A stretch of 64,000 nucleotides of DNA from Chloroflexota bacterium (GCA_026708115.1 JAPOVL010000045.1:1-64000); one strand, 5' to 3'; numbered from the stretch's first letter, positions 25,001 through 35,398 are shown. Program-made: numbers and translations. The notes: generated by a model not told the origin, from the sequence alone.

Positions 25001-25262
25001 TCGCTTCGCCCGTGCCGGCGTAGATGACGTTGGGATCGGCTTCCGAGACAGCCAGGGCGCCGACCGAAGAGGTGTTGAAGTAGCCGTCGGAGATGCAGCG
25101 CCAGTATTGACCGGCGTCATCGGTCTTCCAGACGCCGCCGGCGCAGGCGCCGAAGTAGAAGGTGCCGAGGTCCCTGGGATCGCCGGCCACGGTAACGACG
25201 CGTCCGCCGCGGAAGGGCCCGATGCAGCGCCAGCGTCCGATGTTGTCGAGGGGAAGGGTCAT
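22095..25262 (-). CDS. Sortilin/VPS10-like BNR-repeat beta-propeller protein
   Basis: Repeated Asp-box motifs STDAGRSW, STDGGASW, STDGGDSW, SVDGGRTY, STDEGHSW, TTDYGQSW. Confidence 0.9.
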   Translation of the reverse strand: MTLPLDNIGRWRCIGPFRGGRVVTVAGDPRDLGTFYFGACAGGVWKTDDAGQYWRCISDGYFNTSSVGALAVSEADPNVIYAGTGEATIRIDVSHGDGLYKSTDAGRSWQHIGLEDTRHIGKIRIHPQDPDIVFVAALGHAFGRNQQRGVFKSTDGGASWEQVLFVSDKAGAVDLSIDLNNPRIMYASIWEAYRNFHMISSGGEDSGIWRSTDGGDSWHSITENKGLPQGILGKIGIAASPARPGRVYALIEHQDGGMYRSDDYGDTWQYVARNNDIISRAWYYMHLTPDPQDADTVYVNNLRFWKSVDGGRTYSMIATPHGDNHDLWIDPNNPARMVQGNDGGACVSLNGGASWSSIFNQPTAQFYHVAADNRDPYYVYGTQQDNSSVAVPSRNNKSSLMWMDGFIAGSGESGYIAVKPDNDDIIFVGAIGSSPGGGNCLQRYDHSSMQLRLVTTWPEYMAGEAAADLAFRFAWTYPIVFSPHDPNTLYVGGNIIFKSTDEGHSWRPISPDLTRADPETLKVTGGPINRDAVGAEVYATVFSFAESPREPGLFWAGSDDGLVHISRDNGANWQNITPSDLPEWSLISMLEPSAHDPATCYMAATRYKLDDYAPYLYKTTDYGQSWTRINAGIPAHDFTRVIRCDPARTGLLYAGTETGVYCSFDDGANWQWLQFNLPITPVHDLLVKRNDLIAATHGRSFWILDDLTVLHQLAGESAPSQSLLLQPRDTQRVLESIDGRRLVDQPGKTYMSSTGVMAAYTHSSSEENIVERSFLDSGENLPRGVIVTYYLHESPEDKIKLSFSDETGNLLREFCSMDADDRQAQKEKKDKSAVFLTANAGWNRFVWDMRLPESPKLRGDDVQFERMPGPTVAPGKYQVALGLGDDLQTRSFNLVKDATSDASQDELDRQFALLKAIYDFYSAATESVNSMRGHRAQLKSLCERLSQSDETKDLAERANALREAILEVEKGILIPDLREGWPGRVNSGTDPLRRLSALPSVVAMGEYPPTEQSYAVYEKLVDMIQKQIEAFESLVNVDIEHFNGELAKRGIMLLG

Positions 25263-25418
25263 GGTGGGTTTGCTTTCGTCGTGGATGGATGAGATGGGGG
25301 CTATTGTAGCGTGAATGCTCATCCACTTGCTAATCTGCATCCATTGCATTTCCAACGATATTGGCGGACAATGTTTGATACGTGATTGTTCACACTTTTA
25401 GCAAGGAGGTGACAAATC

Positions 25419-26786
25419 ATGTTGATTCGATTTTGCGTTGAGAACTTCTTGTCGTTTAAGGATGAGGTTGAGTTTTCGATGGTTGCGGGCGAGTCTGACA
25501 AGCATCCAGATCACATTCATAAAGTTCGCGATATGCGAATTCTAAAGACGGGCGTGATATTCGGGGCAAATCAGTCTGGAAAGACCAATCTGATAAAGGC
25601 AATGAGCTTTGCCCAAAACTTCATTACCAGCGGGTCGCTCAAAACCGATTATCTTGAGCTTGCTCCATTTCTGCTCAACAGCGAAAGTGCTGAGAAGCCC
25701 TCGGAATTCCTGTTTGAGATTCAATGCGGTATTGCGCAATGTTTTCAATATTACTTTTCAGTAGATCGGCAGCGAGTGCATGAGGAGTCTCTGCACGAGA
25801 TACTTCCCGAAGGCGCGAGGATGATGTTTGAACGCGAAACCGACTCGCAGAATCACACAGATGTAAAGATTGGCGCAGTCCCTGTCTTGGTCACGAATGA
25901 TGAAGAACCTTTCGATTTCGTTCCCCAAGTGCGCCAGGACCAACTGTTTCTCTCGGTAGGCAATCAAATTGAGGGACGCATCGCGTTTCTCGACATCATT
26001 TACGATTGGTTTGACCGTACACTTGTGCCCGTTTTTGCTGATTCGATTCCGGCCGAAGGTATCGGTCTTGGAATAATGAAAGACTCTGAGTTAAAGCACC
26101 GGCTCAAGGAAATGCTTGAGTTCTTGGACTTAGGAATAGACAACGTAGAGCTTCGTGAAATTGAATTCAACAACGATTCTGGATTAACAGAAGAATTCAA
26201 AGAATATGTGCAAGAAGTCGTCAAGGATATTCCTGAGAATTCCAATGAAAGAGCAATATTCGGTAGATACGGCAGCGAAGAGTATCTGACAGTGGATTCG
26301 GAAAACAACTACTCAGCTTATGAATTAGTTACCTTGCATCATTTGCGGCATGAAGATCGTTCCGTTGCATTTAACTTGGCGATGGAATCCGACGGCACTA
26401 GGCGCTTGCTCGAACTTATGCCCGCTCTACTAGGTTTGCGCAATAGCCAATCTGAACACGTATTCGTCGTTGACGAACTGGATAGAAGTATACATGCGCA
26501 CTTGAGTTGCAAAGTTCTTGAACTATTTCTCCAAATCGGGAGCAATAGTCGGAGTCAACTTATAGTGACGTCGCACGATACAGGGTTAATGGATTTAGAT
26601 CTACTTAGACGTGATGAAATCTGGTTCATGGAGAAAGATAGGAACGGTGCCTCGTCACTATACTCGCTCGAAGAGTTCAAACTTCCGGAGAAAATGAATA
26701 TCGAAAAAGGATATCTTTTCGGTCGCTTCGGCGCGATCCCCGTGAATCCCAGCCTTGACAGCCTCGATTGGTTGCGTGAGGCATGA
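25419..26786 (+). CDS. AAA family ATPase, RloA/AbiLi-like
   Basis: Walker A GANQSGKTNL; Walker B HVFVVDELDRSIH; QLIVTSHDTGLMD; 4-bp overlap with RloB-like ORF. Confidence 0.85.
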   Translation: MLIRFCVENFLSFKDEVEFSMVAGESDKHPDHIHKVRDMRILKTGVIFGANQSGKTNLIKAMSFAQNFITSGSLKTDYLELAPFLLNSESAEKPSEFLFEIQCGIAQCFQYYFSVDRQRVHEESLHEILPEGARMMFERETDSQNHTDVKIGAVPVLVTNDEEPFDFVPQVRQDQLFLSVGNQIEGRIAFLDIIYDWFDRTLVPVFADSIPAEGIGLGIMKDSELKHRLKEMLEFLDLGIDNVELREIEFNNDSGLTEEFKEYVQEVVKDIPENSNERAIFGRYGSEEYLTVDSENNYSAYELVTLHHLRHEDRSVAFNLAMESDGTRRLLELMPALLGLRNSQSEHVFVVDELDRSIHAHLSCKVLELFLQIGSNSRSQLIVTSHDTGLMDLDLLRRDEIWFMEKDRNGASSLYSLEEFKLPEKMNIEKGYLFGRFGAIPVNPSLDSLDWLREA

Positions 26787-27442
26787 GGACAAAGCGGTAT
26801 ACCGACAGAGAGCGGATTGCTGGCAGACGAGATATAAGGAAACTCTTTGTCATCGTTACGGAAGGTGAAAAGACTGAACAAACATATTTTCAAGACTTTT
26901 CAGCAGTCGAAAGATTCAATCATCCGAATGTTCACTTAGAGATCATTCAATCTGCGGACTCGTCGCCCGAACATGTCTTAGCCAGTCTTACCGAGTTTAA
27001 TAACGAATACGAGCTTGGTGACAATGACGAATTGTGGCTCGTAATCGATCGGGACAGATGGGAAGTTCCTATGCTTAGCCGAGTCACGCAGGAGGCGCTT
27101 CAGAAAGGATTTTGTGTAGCAGATAGCAATCCCTCATTTGAATTGTGGTTATTGTTTCATCATCGTTCGCTTGATGACTACACCTGCGAGGAATTGATAG
27201 AACTTGAAGAAAATAAGTAAATTGGAACTAGGACCAGATTGGAGCTTGAACTGATATCGATTCTTGGATCATACAGCAAGTCGAACCTTAAGACTTCGTG
27301 CTACTTGCCAAACGTCGACGCTGCCATCGCAAATGCTAGGGCCTCTGATGTAAAGGAAAGTGACCGCTGGCTCAACCAAATCGGCTCGCGCGTTTACAAA
27401 CTCGCCCAGTCCATCATCGATTCCTCACCCAACAACCCCTGA
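26783..27442 (+). pseudogene. RloB/AbiLii-like protein interrupted by an in-frame TAA (27218-27220)
   Basis: ITEGEKTEQTYFQDFS...LWLVIDRDRWE...CVADSNPSFELWLLFHH; same frame resumes after TAA as IGTRTRLELELISILGSYSKSNLKTSCYLPNVDAAIANARASD. Confidence 0.75.
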
Positions 27443-28663
27443 CACCAACCCAGCCGCCCGCTCAACCCCGCCCAGCGCAGCCATCTCCCGCGCGAAACGC
27501 CGCGCGTTCTCCTGAACCCAGTCCGCTTCCAGAATCGCATGAACGCCCTCGCGCAGTTGCCCCTGCCGCACGTCATGCGCGGTCAGGTGCAAGCCGACCT
27601 TGGCCTCCGCCACGCGCCGGGCCTGAATCCGCTGGTCGGCGGCATGCGGCACCACAATCTGCGGCAGGCCATGTATCAGCGCGTGGTGCGTCGTGCCCAT
27701 GCCGCCATGATGGATGACGATCTTGCAGCGCCGCAGCACATGATCATAGGGCGCCCAGGTCAAGAGCCGTGTGCCCGGCGGCAGCGCGCGCTTGAGCTCA
27801 GCTTTCTTTTCCGGCGAGATTGGATTCCAGCCGATCGTGACGATGGGGATGATGCCTGCGCGGGCGAGCGCCTGCGCCGCCCAACTGAAAAAGCCCAAGT
27901 CGCCGGTGAAGATCGTGCCCAATGTCACCAAACCAAGCGGCTTGTCCGCGGGAATATCCTCCAGCCAGGTTGGCGGCGCGCCAGGTTCGCTTTCGACGCG
28001 ACCGCCGACGAACTGCGTCTGAGGCAGGATCGTCTCCATTTCGGACTGGTACCATACCGGCGTGAAGTAGGTAATATGCAAGGTATCGCTGCGGATTGAT
28101 GGCGCGGTCCCCTTGGAGAAGTTGCGCCCATCGACACCGAATCGCTGGCATAGTCGTTGAATGCGCTGTTGACTGTCGCTGCTCAAGTCCCGCTGCACGG
28201 GGAACAAACTGTTCTCGTCCAACGTCGTCTGGGCGGGCCAACCACAGATGACCAGCGGGGTATCCAGCGCGTCGGCGGCGATGGCGGACGCGCTGAGAAA
28301 GGGATCGGAAACGATAGCGTCGGGCGCGCCGATTTCGGCTGCCAGGCGCAGGAGTCCGTTCACTGCCTCGGCAACCAGCTCTTCGCTGAGCCAGGTGTCA
28401 AGCGCGCGCCTGTAGCGTATGTTCACCGCTTCCTGCGGGGGAATGGCGGTCAAATCCGGTTGCGGGGGCGGGGGCCACAGCCATCCTGTTTTGTCGACCG
28501 GGCGAAAGGGGATGCCGGCGGCCTTCAGCGCGCTTTGCAGCGGCGCTTCGCTCAACCAAAGGATCTCATGCCCCTGGGATTGCATAGCCCCCGCCGTCTT
28601 GAGGAAGCCGCCCCAATCGGTATGGCTGTACAAGGGCGCGGAGATGAACCAGAACGACGCCAT
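27425..28663 (-). CDS. UGT/MGT-type glycosyltransferase (GT1)
   Basis: GLVTLGTIF; LTWAPYDHVLRRCKIVIHHGGMGTTHHALIHGLPQIVVPHAADQRIQARRV. Confidence 0.9.
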   Translation of the reverse strand: MASFWFISAPLYSHTDWGGFLKTAGAMQSQGHEILWLSEAPLQSALKAAGIPFRPVDKTGWLWPPPPQPDLTAIPPQEAVNIRYRRALDTWLSEELVAEAVNGLLRLAAEIGAPDAIVSDPFLSASAIAADALDTPLVICGWPAQTTLDENSLFPVQRDLSSDSQQRIQRLCQRFGVDGRNFSKGTAPSIRSDTLHITYFTPVWYQSEMETILPQTQFVGGRVESEPGAPPTWLEDIPADKPLGLVTLGTIFTGDLGFFSWAAQALARAGIIPIVTIGWNPISPEKKAELKRALPPGTRLLTWAPYDHVLRRCKIVIHHGGMGTTHHALIHGLPQIVVPHAADQRIQARRVAEAKVGLHLTAHDVRQGQLREGVHAILEADWVQENARRFAREMAALGGVERAAGLVSGVVG

Positions 28664-28675
28664 ATTATTACTGGC

Positions 28676-31576
28676 TTATACCGGCTGAAGTACGCGCAAG
28701 TAGGGCTTCAGGTATTGACCGGTGAAACTTTCTTCGACTTCCGCCACCTCTTCGGGCGTACCTTGCGCGATGATCTCGCCGCCTCCGCCGCCGCCTTCAG
28801 GGCCAAGGTCAATGATATGGTCGGCAATCTTGATGATGTCCAGGTTGTGCTCGATAACGACAATCGTGTTGCCGGCGTTAGCAAGCTCTTGCAGTACGTT
28901 GATTAACTTGGCGACATCGACCGCGTGCAGGCCGGTCGACGGTTCGTCAAGGATGTAAAGCGTACGGCCTGTCGCCCGTTTGGAAAGCTCGCGACTGAGC
29001 TTGATACGCTGCGCTTCGCCGCCGCTCAAGGTTGTTGCCGGCTGTCCGATCCGTATGTATCCGAGGCCCACGGCGTCGAGCGTAGCGAGCTTGCGGCGGA
29101 TGCGAGGCAGATTCTCGAAGAATTCCAATCCCTCGCTGACCGTGAGATTCAGCACGTCGGCAATGGACTTGCCTTTGAAATGAACTTGCAAGGTCTCGCG
29201 GTTGTAGCGCGATCCACGGCAGACTTCGCACTGTACATAGACATCGGGCAAAAACTGCATTTCAATCTTGATCAGCCCTTGCCCCTCGCAGTTTTCGCAG
29301 CGCCCGCCCTTGACATTGAAGCTGAAGCGACCGGCCTTGTAACCGCGGATCTTGCTTTCCGGCAATTCCGCGAACAGGCTGCGTATGTCATCAAACATTT
29401 TGGTGTAGGTGCCGGGATTGCTGCGCGGCGTGCGACCGATCGGGCTTTGGTCAATGTTGATGATCTTGTCGATCTCCTCGGCGCCGGTGATGGCATCGTG
29501 CGGGCCGGCGCGTTCGCGACTCTTGTTGATCAACTGCGCCAGGCGTCGATACAGCGTCTCGACCACCAATGAGGACTTCCCACTGCCGCTAACGCCGGTC
29601 ACGCAGATCAGCTTGCAGAGCGGAAAGCGCGCGTCAATGCTTTTGAGATTGTTGGCCCGCGCCCCTTCAATCGTCAGATACTCCCCGGAACCCGAGCGTC
29701 GGCTTTCCGGCAAGGGAATCTCAAAGCGACCGGCCAGATAGTCCCCCGTCAGACTGCCATCCGCGAATTCGACCTGCTCAGGCGTACCAGCGGCGACCAC
29801 CTCGCCGCCATGCTCGCCCGCGCCCGGACCCAAATCGATCAGCCAATCCGAGGAGCGCATGGTGTCTTCGTCGTGCTCCACGACCAGCACGGTGTTGCCC
29901 AGGTCGCGCAAGCCAGTCAATGTCCGAATCAACCGTTTGTTGTCTCTTTGATGCAAACCGATCGAGGGCTCGTCCAGCACATAGAGCACTCCTGTCAACT
30001 GGCTGCCCACCTGGGTCGCCAGGCGGATGCGCTGCGATTCGCCGCCACTAAGCGTGGCGGCGCTGCGAGACAATGACAAATAGTTCAGTCCGACATTGCT
30101 CAGGAAGCCAACGCGCGCTTCCAATTCCCTAAGCACCTGGTGGGCGATCTGTTGTTCGCGCTTGCTCAGGATTGCCTTGTCCCCGCGCAGAGAATCGACC
30201 CAGTCTTTTAGCTCATCAATGGCCATATGAGTGATGTCGTGAATCGTTTCGTCATTGATGGTGACGGCAATCGCCTCCGGCCGCAGACGCTGTCCATTGC
30301 AGTCCCGACAGGGAATCTCGCGCATGTATTCGTTGATCTTGTGACGGATGTAGTCGGAAGCTGTCTGCTGATAGCGGCGCTGCAGGTTCGGTATCACGCC
30401 TTCAAAGCTGGTGGGATAGGTCCGTTCATAGCCGCTGGTATGCAAGTACTTGACCTCGAATTTTTCGCCCCCGTTGCCATAGAGAACCAAGTCCTGTTGA
30501 CGTTTACTGAGTCGTCTCCAAGGCAGATCCAGTCGAAATTCATATTTTTCCGAAAAGCTTTGAAATACGTTCCAGGTCCAGCCATTCTTGTCATCGAGTC
30601 GCCAGCCATTGGCGTTAATCGCGCCGTCCGCGATACTCAGGCTCTTGTCCGGTATGACCATGTCTGGATCGATTTCGAGGCTGAAACCCAATCCCTGGCA
30701 GCTTGGGCAGGCGCCGCTGGGCGTATTGAAGCTGAACAGGCGCGGTTCTGGCTCCGGGACGCTGCCGTGACCGTTGGGGCAAGCCAGGTCTTCGCTGAAG
30801 AGATGATCGATTGAATGCTCGCGATCGGTCACGTCCTGGATAATGATTCTGCCATCGCCGAGTTCCAGCGCGGTCTCGATGGCGTCCGTCAGGCGCGTTT
30901 CAAATGCTGTCGCTTCGTCTGATAGGGCATCGTCGTAGTGGCGAATGATCAAGCGATCAACCACGATTTCAATGTCGTGAATCACATAACGGTCGAGTTC
31001 AATGTTCTCGTCCAGGTCTCGTATGTCGCCGTCAACGCGGACGCGCGCGAATCCCTGTTTGGCAATGTCTTGCAAGGCCTTGACGTGATTGCCCTTCTTG
31101 CGATGGACCACTGGCGCAAGTACCTGAATGCGGGCGTCGCGCGGCATGTTCTGTACCTGGTCGACAATCTGCTGCGCGCTCTGCGCGGAAACCTCGACAC
31201 CGCAGGTCGGGCAATGCGGAATCCCGACGCGCGCAAAGAGCAAGCGCAAGTAATCGTAAATCTCGGTAACTGTACCGACTGTCGAACGCGGGTTATGACT
31301 GACGCTCTTCTGGTCTATGGATACGGCCGGGCTAAGTCCCTCGATTTGGTCAACGTCCGGTTTTTCCATAAGCCCAAGGAATTGACGCGCGTAGCTGCTC
31401 AAACTTTCAACGTAGCGGCGTTGTCCCTCGGCAAAGATGGTATCGAAGGCCAGCGAAGACTTGCCGGAACCGGATAGTCCGGTGATGACCACAAGACGAT
31501 TGCGCGGGATTTCCACGTCGATATTCTTCAGGTTGTGTTCGCGCGCGCCGCGCACAACTATTTTGTCTTGCAACAT
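28676..31576 (-). CDS. uvrA: Excinuclease ABC subunit A
   Basis: DKIVVRGAREHNLKNIDVEIPRNRLVVITGLSGSGKSSLAFDTIFAEGQRRYVESLSSYARQFL; ATTLSGGEAQRIKLSREL; zinc-finger Cys pairs. Confidence 0.99.
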   Translation of the reverse strand: MLQDKIVVRGAREHNLKNIDVEIPRNRLVVITGLSGSGKSSLAFDTIFAEGQRRYVESLSSYARQFLGLMEKPDVDQIEGLSPAVSIDQKSVSHNPRSTVGTVTEIYDYLRLLFARVGIPHCPTCGVEVSAQSAQQIVDQVQNMPRDARIQVLAPVVHRKKGNHVKALQDIAKQGFARVRVDGDIRDLDENIELDRYVIHDIEIVVDRLIIRHYDDALSDEATAFETRLTDAIETALELGDGRIIIQDVTDREHSIDHLFSEDLACPNGHGSVPEPEPRLFSFNTPSGACPSCQGLGFSLEIDPDMVIPDKSLSIADGAINANGWRLDDKNGWTWNVFQSFSEKYEFRLDLPWRRLSKRQQDLVLYGNGGEKFEVKYLHTSGYERTYPTSFEGVIPNLQRRYQQTASDYIRHKINEYMREIPCRDCNGQRLRPEAIAVTINDETIHDITHMAIDELKDWVDSLRGDKAILSKREQQIAHQVLRELEARVGFLSNVGLNYLSLSRSAATLSGGESQRIRLATQVGSQLTGVLYVLDEPSIGLHQRDNKRLIRTLTGLRDLGNTVLVVEHDEDTMRSSDWLIDLGPGAGEHGGEVVAAGTPEQVEFADGSLTGDYLAGRFEIPLPESRRSGSGEYLTIEGARANNLKSIDARFPLCKLICVTGVSGSGKSSLVVETLYRRLAQLINKSRERAGPHDAITGAEEIDKIINIDQSPIGRTPRSNPGTYTKMFDDIRSLFAELPESKIRGYKAGRFSFNVKGGRCENCEGQGLIKIEMQFLPDVYVQCEVCRGSRYNRETLQVHFKGKSIADVLNLTVSEGLEFFENLPRIRRKLATLDAVGLGYIRIGQPATTLSGGEAQRIKLSRELSKRATGRTLYILDEPSTGLHAVDVAKLINVLQELANAGNTIVVIEHNLDIIKIADHIIDLGPEGGGGGGEIIAQGTPEEVAEVEESFTGQYLKPYLRVLQPV

Positions 31577-31820
31577 TGCTGTATTCCGTCGAGAAGGCCT
31601 GATTGAATCACATATGCCAATTGCGGATAATTGGACGCCCGATGGTTCGGCCGATAACGAAACCCGAGACTGCTCTGATCGAACATCTATTGTAACGCTT
31701 ATTGAATAAGCAGTGAACAGACAAATCCATTAAGACGGAGTGACCGCGGTCGTTTATTCCACGTTCACTTTGGCTTCGAGTCTCGGTAAGATGATTGTCA
31801 ATAGAAGCGCAGAGGTGCAC

Positions 31821-33014
31821 ATGCCAAGTCAGTTTCAATGGGACGATCCCTTTCTGCTAAATGAGCAATTGAGCGAAGAAGAGCGTATGGTACGCGATCT
31901 GGCTCAGGAATATTGCCAGGAAAAGCTCATGCCGCGTATATTGGCGGCCAACCGCAGCGAGACCTTCGACCGCGCCATCTATAACGAGATGGCGGAGCTG
32001 GGCATGTTGGGCGCAACGCTGCCTGAAGAACATGGGGGCGCCGGCTTAAGCTACGTCTCTTACGGATTAATCGCTCGTGAAATTGAACGCGTCGACAGCG
32101 GCTATCGCAGCGCCATGAGCGTGCAGAGCTCGCTGGTGATGTATCCCATTTATGCCTATGGGACAGATGCACAGAGAGAGAAATACCTGCCCAGGCTGGT
32201 CACTGGCGAGTGGATCGGCTGCTTTGGATTGACCGAACCGAATCACGGCAGCGACCCCGGCGGCATGGAAACGCGCGCGACCAAAGTTGAGGGCGGATGG
32301 ATCGTACACGGCAACAAAATGTGGATCACCAATTCCCCGATCGCGGACGTTTTCATCGTCTGGGCGAAAGCCTACGGGGACAATAATAGCAGCGACGGCG
32401 CCATCCGCGGGTTCATCCTGGAGCGGGGCATGGATGGTCTGTCGACGCCGGCAATCGAGGGCAAATTCAGTTTGCGGGCTAGCAGCACCGGCGAAATCGT
32501 GATGGACGAGGTCTTGGTGCCGAAGGAGAATCTGCTGCCCGGGGCAAGCGGCTTGAAAGGACCCTTCGGCTGCTTGAATCGCGCGCGCTACGGCATCGCC
32601 TGGGGCGCGCTGGGCGCGGCGGAATTTTGCTGGCACGCGGCGCGCAGATATACGCTGGAGCGGAGTCAATTCGGTCGTCCGCTGGCGGCGAATCAGCTGA
32701 TACAGTTCAAACTGGCTGATATGATGGCGGACATCACGCTCGGCCTGCAGGGCGCGCTGCGCGTCGGGCGCCTCTGGGACGCGGGCAAGGCCAGTCCCGA
32801 GATGATCTCCTTGATCAAGCGCAATTCCTGTGGGGTGGCGCTAGACATTGCCCGGGCGTCACGCGATATGCACGGCGGCAACGGCATCTCGGACGAGTTT
32901 CACGTCATTCGCCACGTGATGAACCTGGAAGCCGTCAACACCTACGAAGGCACAAGCGACATTCACGCCTTGATCCTTGGTCGGGCGCAAACGGGTATAC
33001 AGGCCTTTATGTGA
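31821..33014 (+). CDS. Acyl-CoA dehydrogenase, glutaryl-CoA dehydrogenase-like
   Basis: [79 protein letters not shown]. Confidence 0.92.
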   Translation: MPSQFQWDDPFLLNEQLSEEERMVRDLAQEYCQEKLMPRILAANRSETFDRAIYNEMAELGMLGATLPEEHGGAGLSYVSYGLIAREIERVDSGYRSAMSVQSSLVMYPIYAYGTDAQREKYLPRLVTGEWIGCFGLTEPNHGSDPGGMETRATKVEGGWIVHGNKMWITNSPIADVFIVWAKAYGDNNSSDGAIRGFILERGMDGLSTPAIEGKFSLRASSTGEIVMDEVLVPKENLLPGASGLKGPFGCLNRARYGIAWGALGAAEFCWHAARRYTLERSQFGRPLAANQLIQFKLADMMADITLGLQGALRVGRLWDAGKASPEMISLIKRNSCGVALDIARASRDMHGGNGISDEFHVIRHVMNLEAVNTYEGTSDIHALILGRAQTGIQAFM

Positions 33015-33065
33015 GCCTCGTGCCGATGGATCTGTCAATTGAGTGACCTAGTCAGGAGTACAGTG

Positions 33066-33275
33066 ATGCCCAGCTTGAATCTTGAAATTCCAAACATCGG
33101 CTGCGACGGCTGCGTCCAGGCGATAACGAACGAATTGATCGAACTGGACGGGGTTAACAGCGTCAGCGGCCACGTGCAGACGCGGGCTGTTCAGATCGAA
33201 TTCGATGCGCCGGCTACGCAGGACAGCATTGTAGCGGCGCTCGAGAAAATCGATTATCCGCCGGCAAGCGCATAG
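33066..33275 (+). CDS. Heavy-metal-associated (HMA) domain protein
   Basis: IPNIGCDGCVQAITNELIELDGVNSVSGHVQTRAVQIEFD. Confidence 0.8.
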   Translation: MPSLNLEIPNIGCDGCVQAITNELIELDGVNSVSGHVQTRAVQIEFDAPATQDSIVAALEKIDYPPASA

Positions 33276-33303
33276 CCGGTAGCAGCTGCGCGCGACCAGC
33301 CGC

Positions 33304-34077
33304 ATGATCGCCGATTTCGGGCGCGCGGCAGACGATTACAGCCGCCATCGGGCCGGCTTCCCCGACGCGTTTTTCGCACGCATAGCGGCCAAGGGACTCA
33401 TCTATGCCGGCGCGCGCTTGCTGGACTTGGGCACCGGTACCGGCTCGATTGCCCGTGGCATGGCCCGGCGCGGCTGTGAGACCTTCGCGCTGGATCTTGC
33501 TCCGCAATTGCTGTCGCAAGCCAGGCAACTGAACAGGGACGCGGACGCGCGCAGCGCTTACTTCGTAGCCGCGGCGGAACAATGCCCCATCGCCTCTGGG
33601 TCCTTCAATGTCGTGACCGCCGGGCAATGCTGGCACTGGTTTGACGGACCTCGAACAGCGCGCGAAGCTGCGCGGATACTCGTTCCCGGCGGCTGGATCA
33701 TCATCGCACATTTTGACTGGCTGCCGCGCACTGGCAACGTGGTTGCGGCGACCGAAGCGCTCATCACGCAACACAATCCGGCTTGGGCGCTGGGCGGCGG
33801 GGACGGCTTTTACCCGGAATGGCTGAACCACCTTGGCGACGCCGGTTTCGTCCATCTGGAGACCTTCTCATTCGACCTAGACGTGACCTATACCCATGAA
33901 GACTGGCGCGGTCGGGTGCGCGCCAGTGCCGGCGTCGCCGCCACGCTGGCCGCGCCGCAAGTTCTCGACTTTGACAATGATATGCGGCGGCTCCTGCGCG
34001 ATGCTTTCCCGGCGGATCCATTGGAAGTGCCGCATCGGGTTTTCGCCGCCCTGGGCCGGAATCGGCCGCGGGCCTAA
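33304..34077 (+). CDS. Class I SAM-dependent methyltransferase
   Basis: LLDLGTGTGSIARGMARRGCETFALDLAPQLLSQA. Confidence 0.9.
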   Translation: MIADFGRAADDYSRHRAGFPDAFFARIAAKGLIYAGARLLDLGTGTGSIARGMARRGCETFALDLAPQLLSQARQLNRDADARSAYFVAAAEQCPIASGSFNVVTAGQCWHWFDGPRTAREAARILVPGGWIIIAHFDWLPRTGNVVAATEALITQHNPAWALGGGDGFYPEWLNHLGDAGFVHLETFSFDLDVTYTHEDWRGRVRASAGVAATLAAPQVLDFDNDMRRLLRDAFPADPLEVPHRVFAALGRNRPRA

Positions 34078-34165
34078 GGCGCTTGCAGACCCGGCTTACG
34101 TGACAAGGCGCCACTCGATCAAGTAAAATCGGGCATGTGGCAGCCCTGTTGCAGCGGATACTTTT

Positions 34166-35299
34166 ATGCCCCTTACCTTGACAGCCATACGCCGCAGAGC
34201 GCAAGATCTTGGATTCAATTTCTGTGGCGTGACACCCGCGGAACCATCGCCGACGCTGGCGGCATACCTGCGTTGGATCCAACAGGGCATGCAAGGCGAC
34301 ATGCGCTATATGGCGCGGACGGACCGGGTGCGGCGGCGGCGGGATCTCCGCGAAATCCTGCCGAAGGCGAAGTCGCTGATTCTGGTCGGCCTGGACTATT
34401 ACGCGCGCTACGCCGAGGACGAGGTCCTCGAGGATCCCGCGCGCGGGCGCATCGCCGCCTACGCCTGGGGCCTGGACTACCACCGGGTGCTGGAACTGCG
34501 GCTGGAGCAATTCGCCGAGTGGCTGGCGGAGGAAGCCGGGCGGGAGATCGCGCAGAAGGTTTACGTCGATACCGGCGCGATCCTGGAGCGAAGCCACGCG
34601 CAGCAAGCCGGAATGGGTTTCATCGGCAAGAATACCATGCTGATCCATCCTCGGCGGGGCAGCTATTTCTTCATCGGCGAGATCCTCAGTTCGCTGGAAT
34701 TTGACGATTACGACGAGCCGCATCGCGAGAGCATGTGCGGCACCTGCACGCGCTGCCTGGGCGCCTGCCCGACCGATGCTTTTCCCGCGCCCTTCGTGTT
34801 GGATTCGCGCTTGTGCATCAGCTATCACACCATCGAGAACAAGGGCTGGATCGATCGCGACCTGCGCGGGCAATTCGGCAACTGGATCTTCGGCTGCGAC
34901 ATCTGCCAAGACGTCTGCCCCTTCCAGCGCTTCGCCGAGGAAACCGACGAGGTCGCTTTCCTGCCCTTTGACCTGGACCGCGTCGCCCCCAAGCTGACCG
35001 ATATCCTGATGTCCAATGACGATACCTTCCGCGCCATGTTCAGGCGGACGCCGGTTGAGCGCATCAAGCGCGAGCGGCTGGTGCGCAACGCCTGCGTGGC
35101 CGCGGGCAACTGGCGCAACGAAGTCGCCATCCCCCATCTGATTCAACTGCTCTATGACGAGAGCGCGCTGGTGCGCGGGCATGCGGCTTGGGCGCTGTGG
35201 CGGACGATGGAGCTGGATAGCGCCAAGCTGCTGACCGACCTGCATCGGCGCGAGGACGATGCCCGGGTGCGCGGCGAGGTTGAGGCGCTGTTGGGGTAG
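34166..35299 (+). CDS. queG: Epoxyqueuosine reductase
   Basis: Ferredoxin motifs CGTCTRCLGACPTDAF and CDICQDVCPFQRF; GFIGKNTMLIHPRRGSYFFIGEIL. Confidence 0.96.
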   Translation: MPLTLTAIRRRAQDLGFNFCGVTPAEPSPTLAAYLRWIQQGMQGDMRYMARTDRVRRRRDLREILPKAKSLILVGLDYYARYAEDEVLEDPARGRIAAYAWGLDYHRVLELRLEQFAEWLAEEAGREIAQKVYVDTGAILERSHAQQAGMGFIGKNTMLIHPRRGSYFFIGEILSSLEFDDYDEPHRESMCGTCTRCLGACPTDAFPAPFVLDSRLCISYHTIENKGWIDRDLRGQFGNWIFGCDICQDVCPFQRFAEETDEVAFLPFDLDRVAPKLTDILMSNDDTFRAMFRRTPVERIKRERLVRNACVAAGNWRNEVAIPHLIQLLYDESALVRGHAAWALWRTMELDSAKLLTDLHRREDDARVRGEVEALLG

Positions 35300-35398
35300 G
35301 CTACGCCCCCAGCCCCTTCTCCCACAAAGAACTGATGAGCGAGCACCCTTTATCAAGCTCGATTTCGCCAATATATCTGTATTTTTATGGCGATTTTC

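Noticed and set aside
23127-25292. 721-aa plus-strand ORF opposite the BNR-repeat gene
   Set aside because: Antisense of a strong Asp-box repeat protein; the apparent repeats only mirror the other strand.
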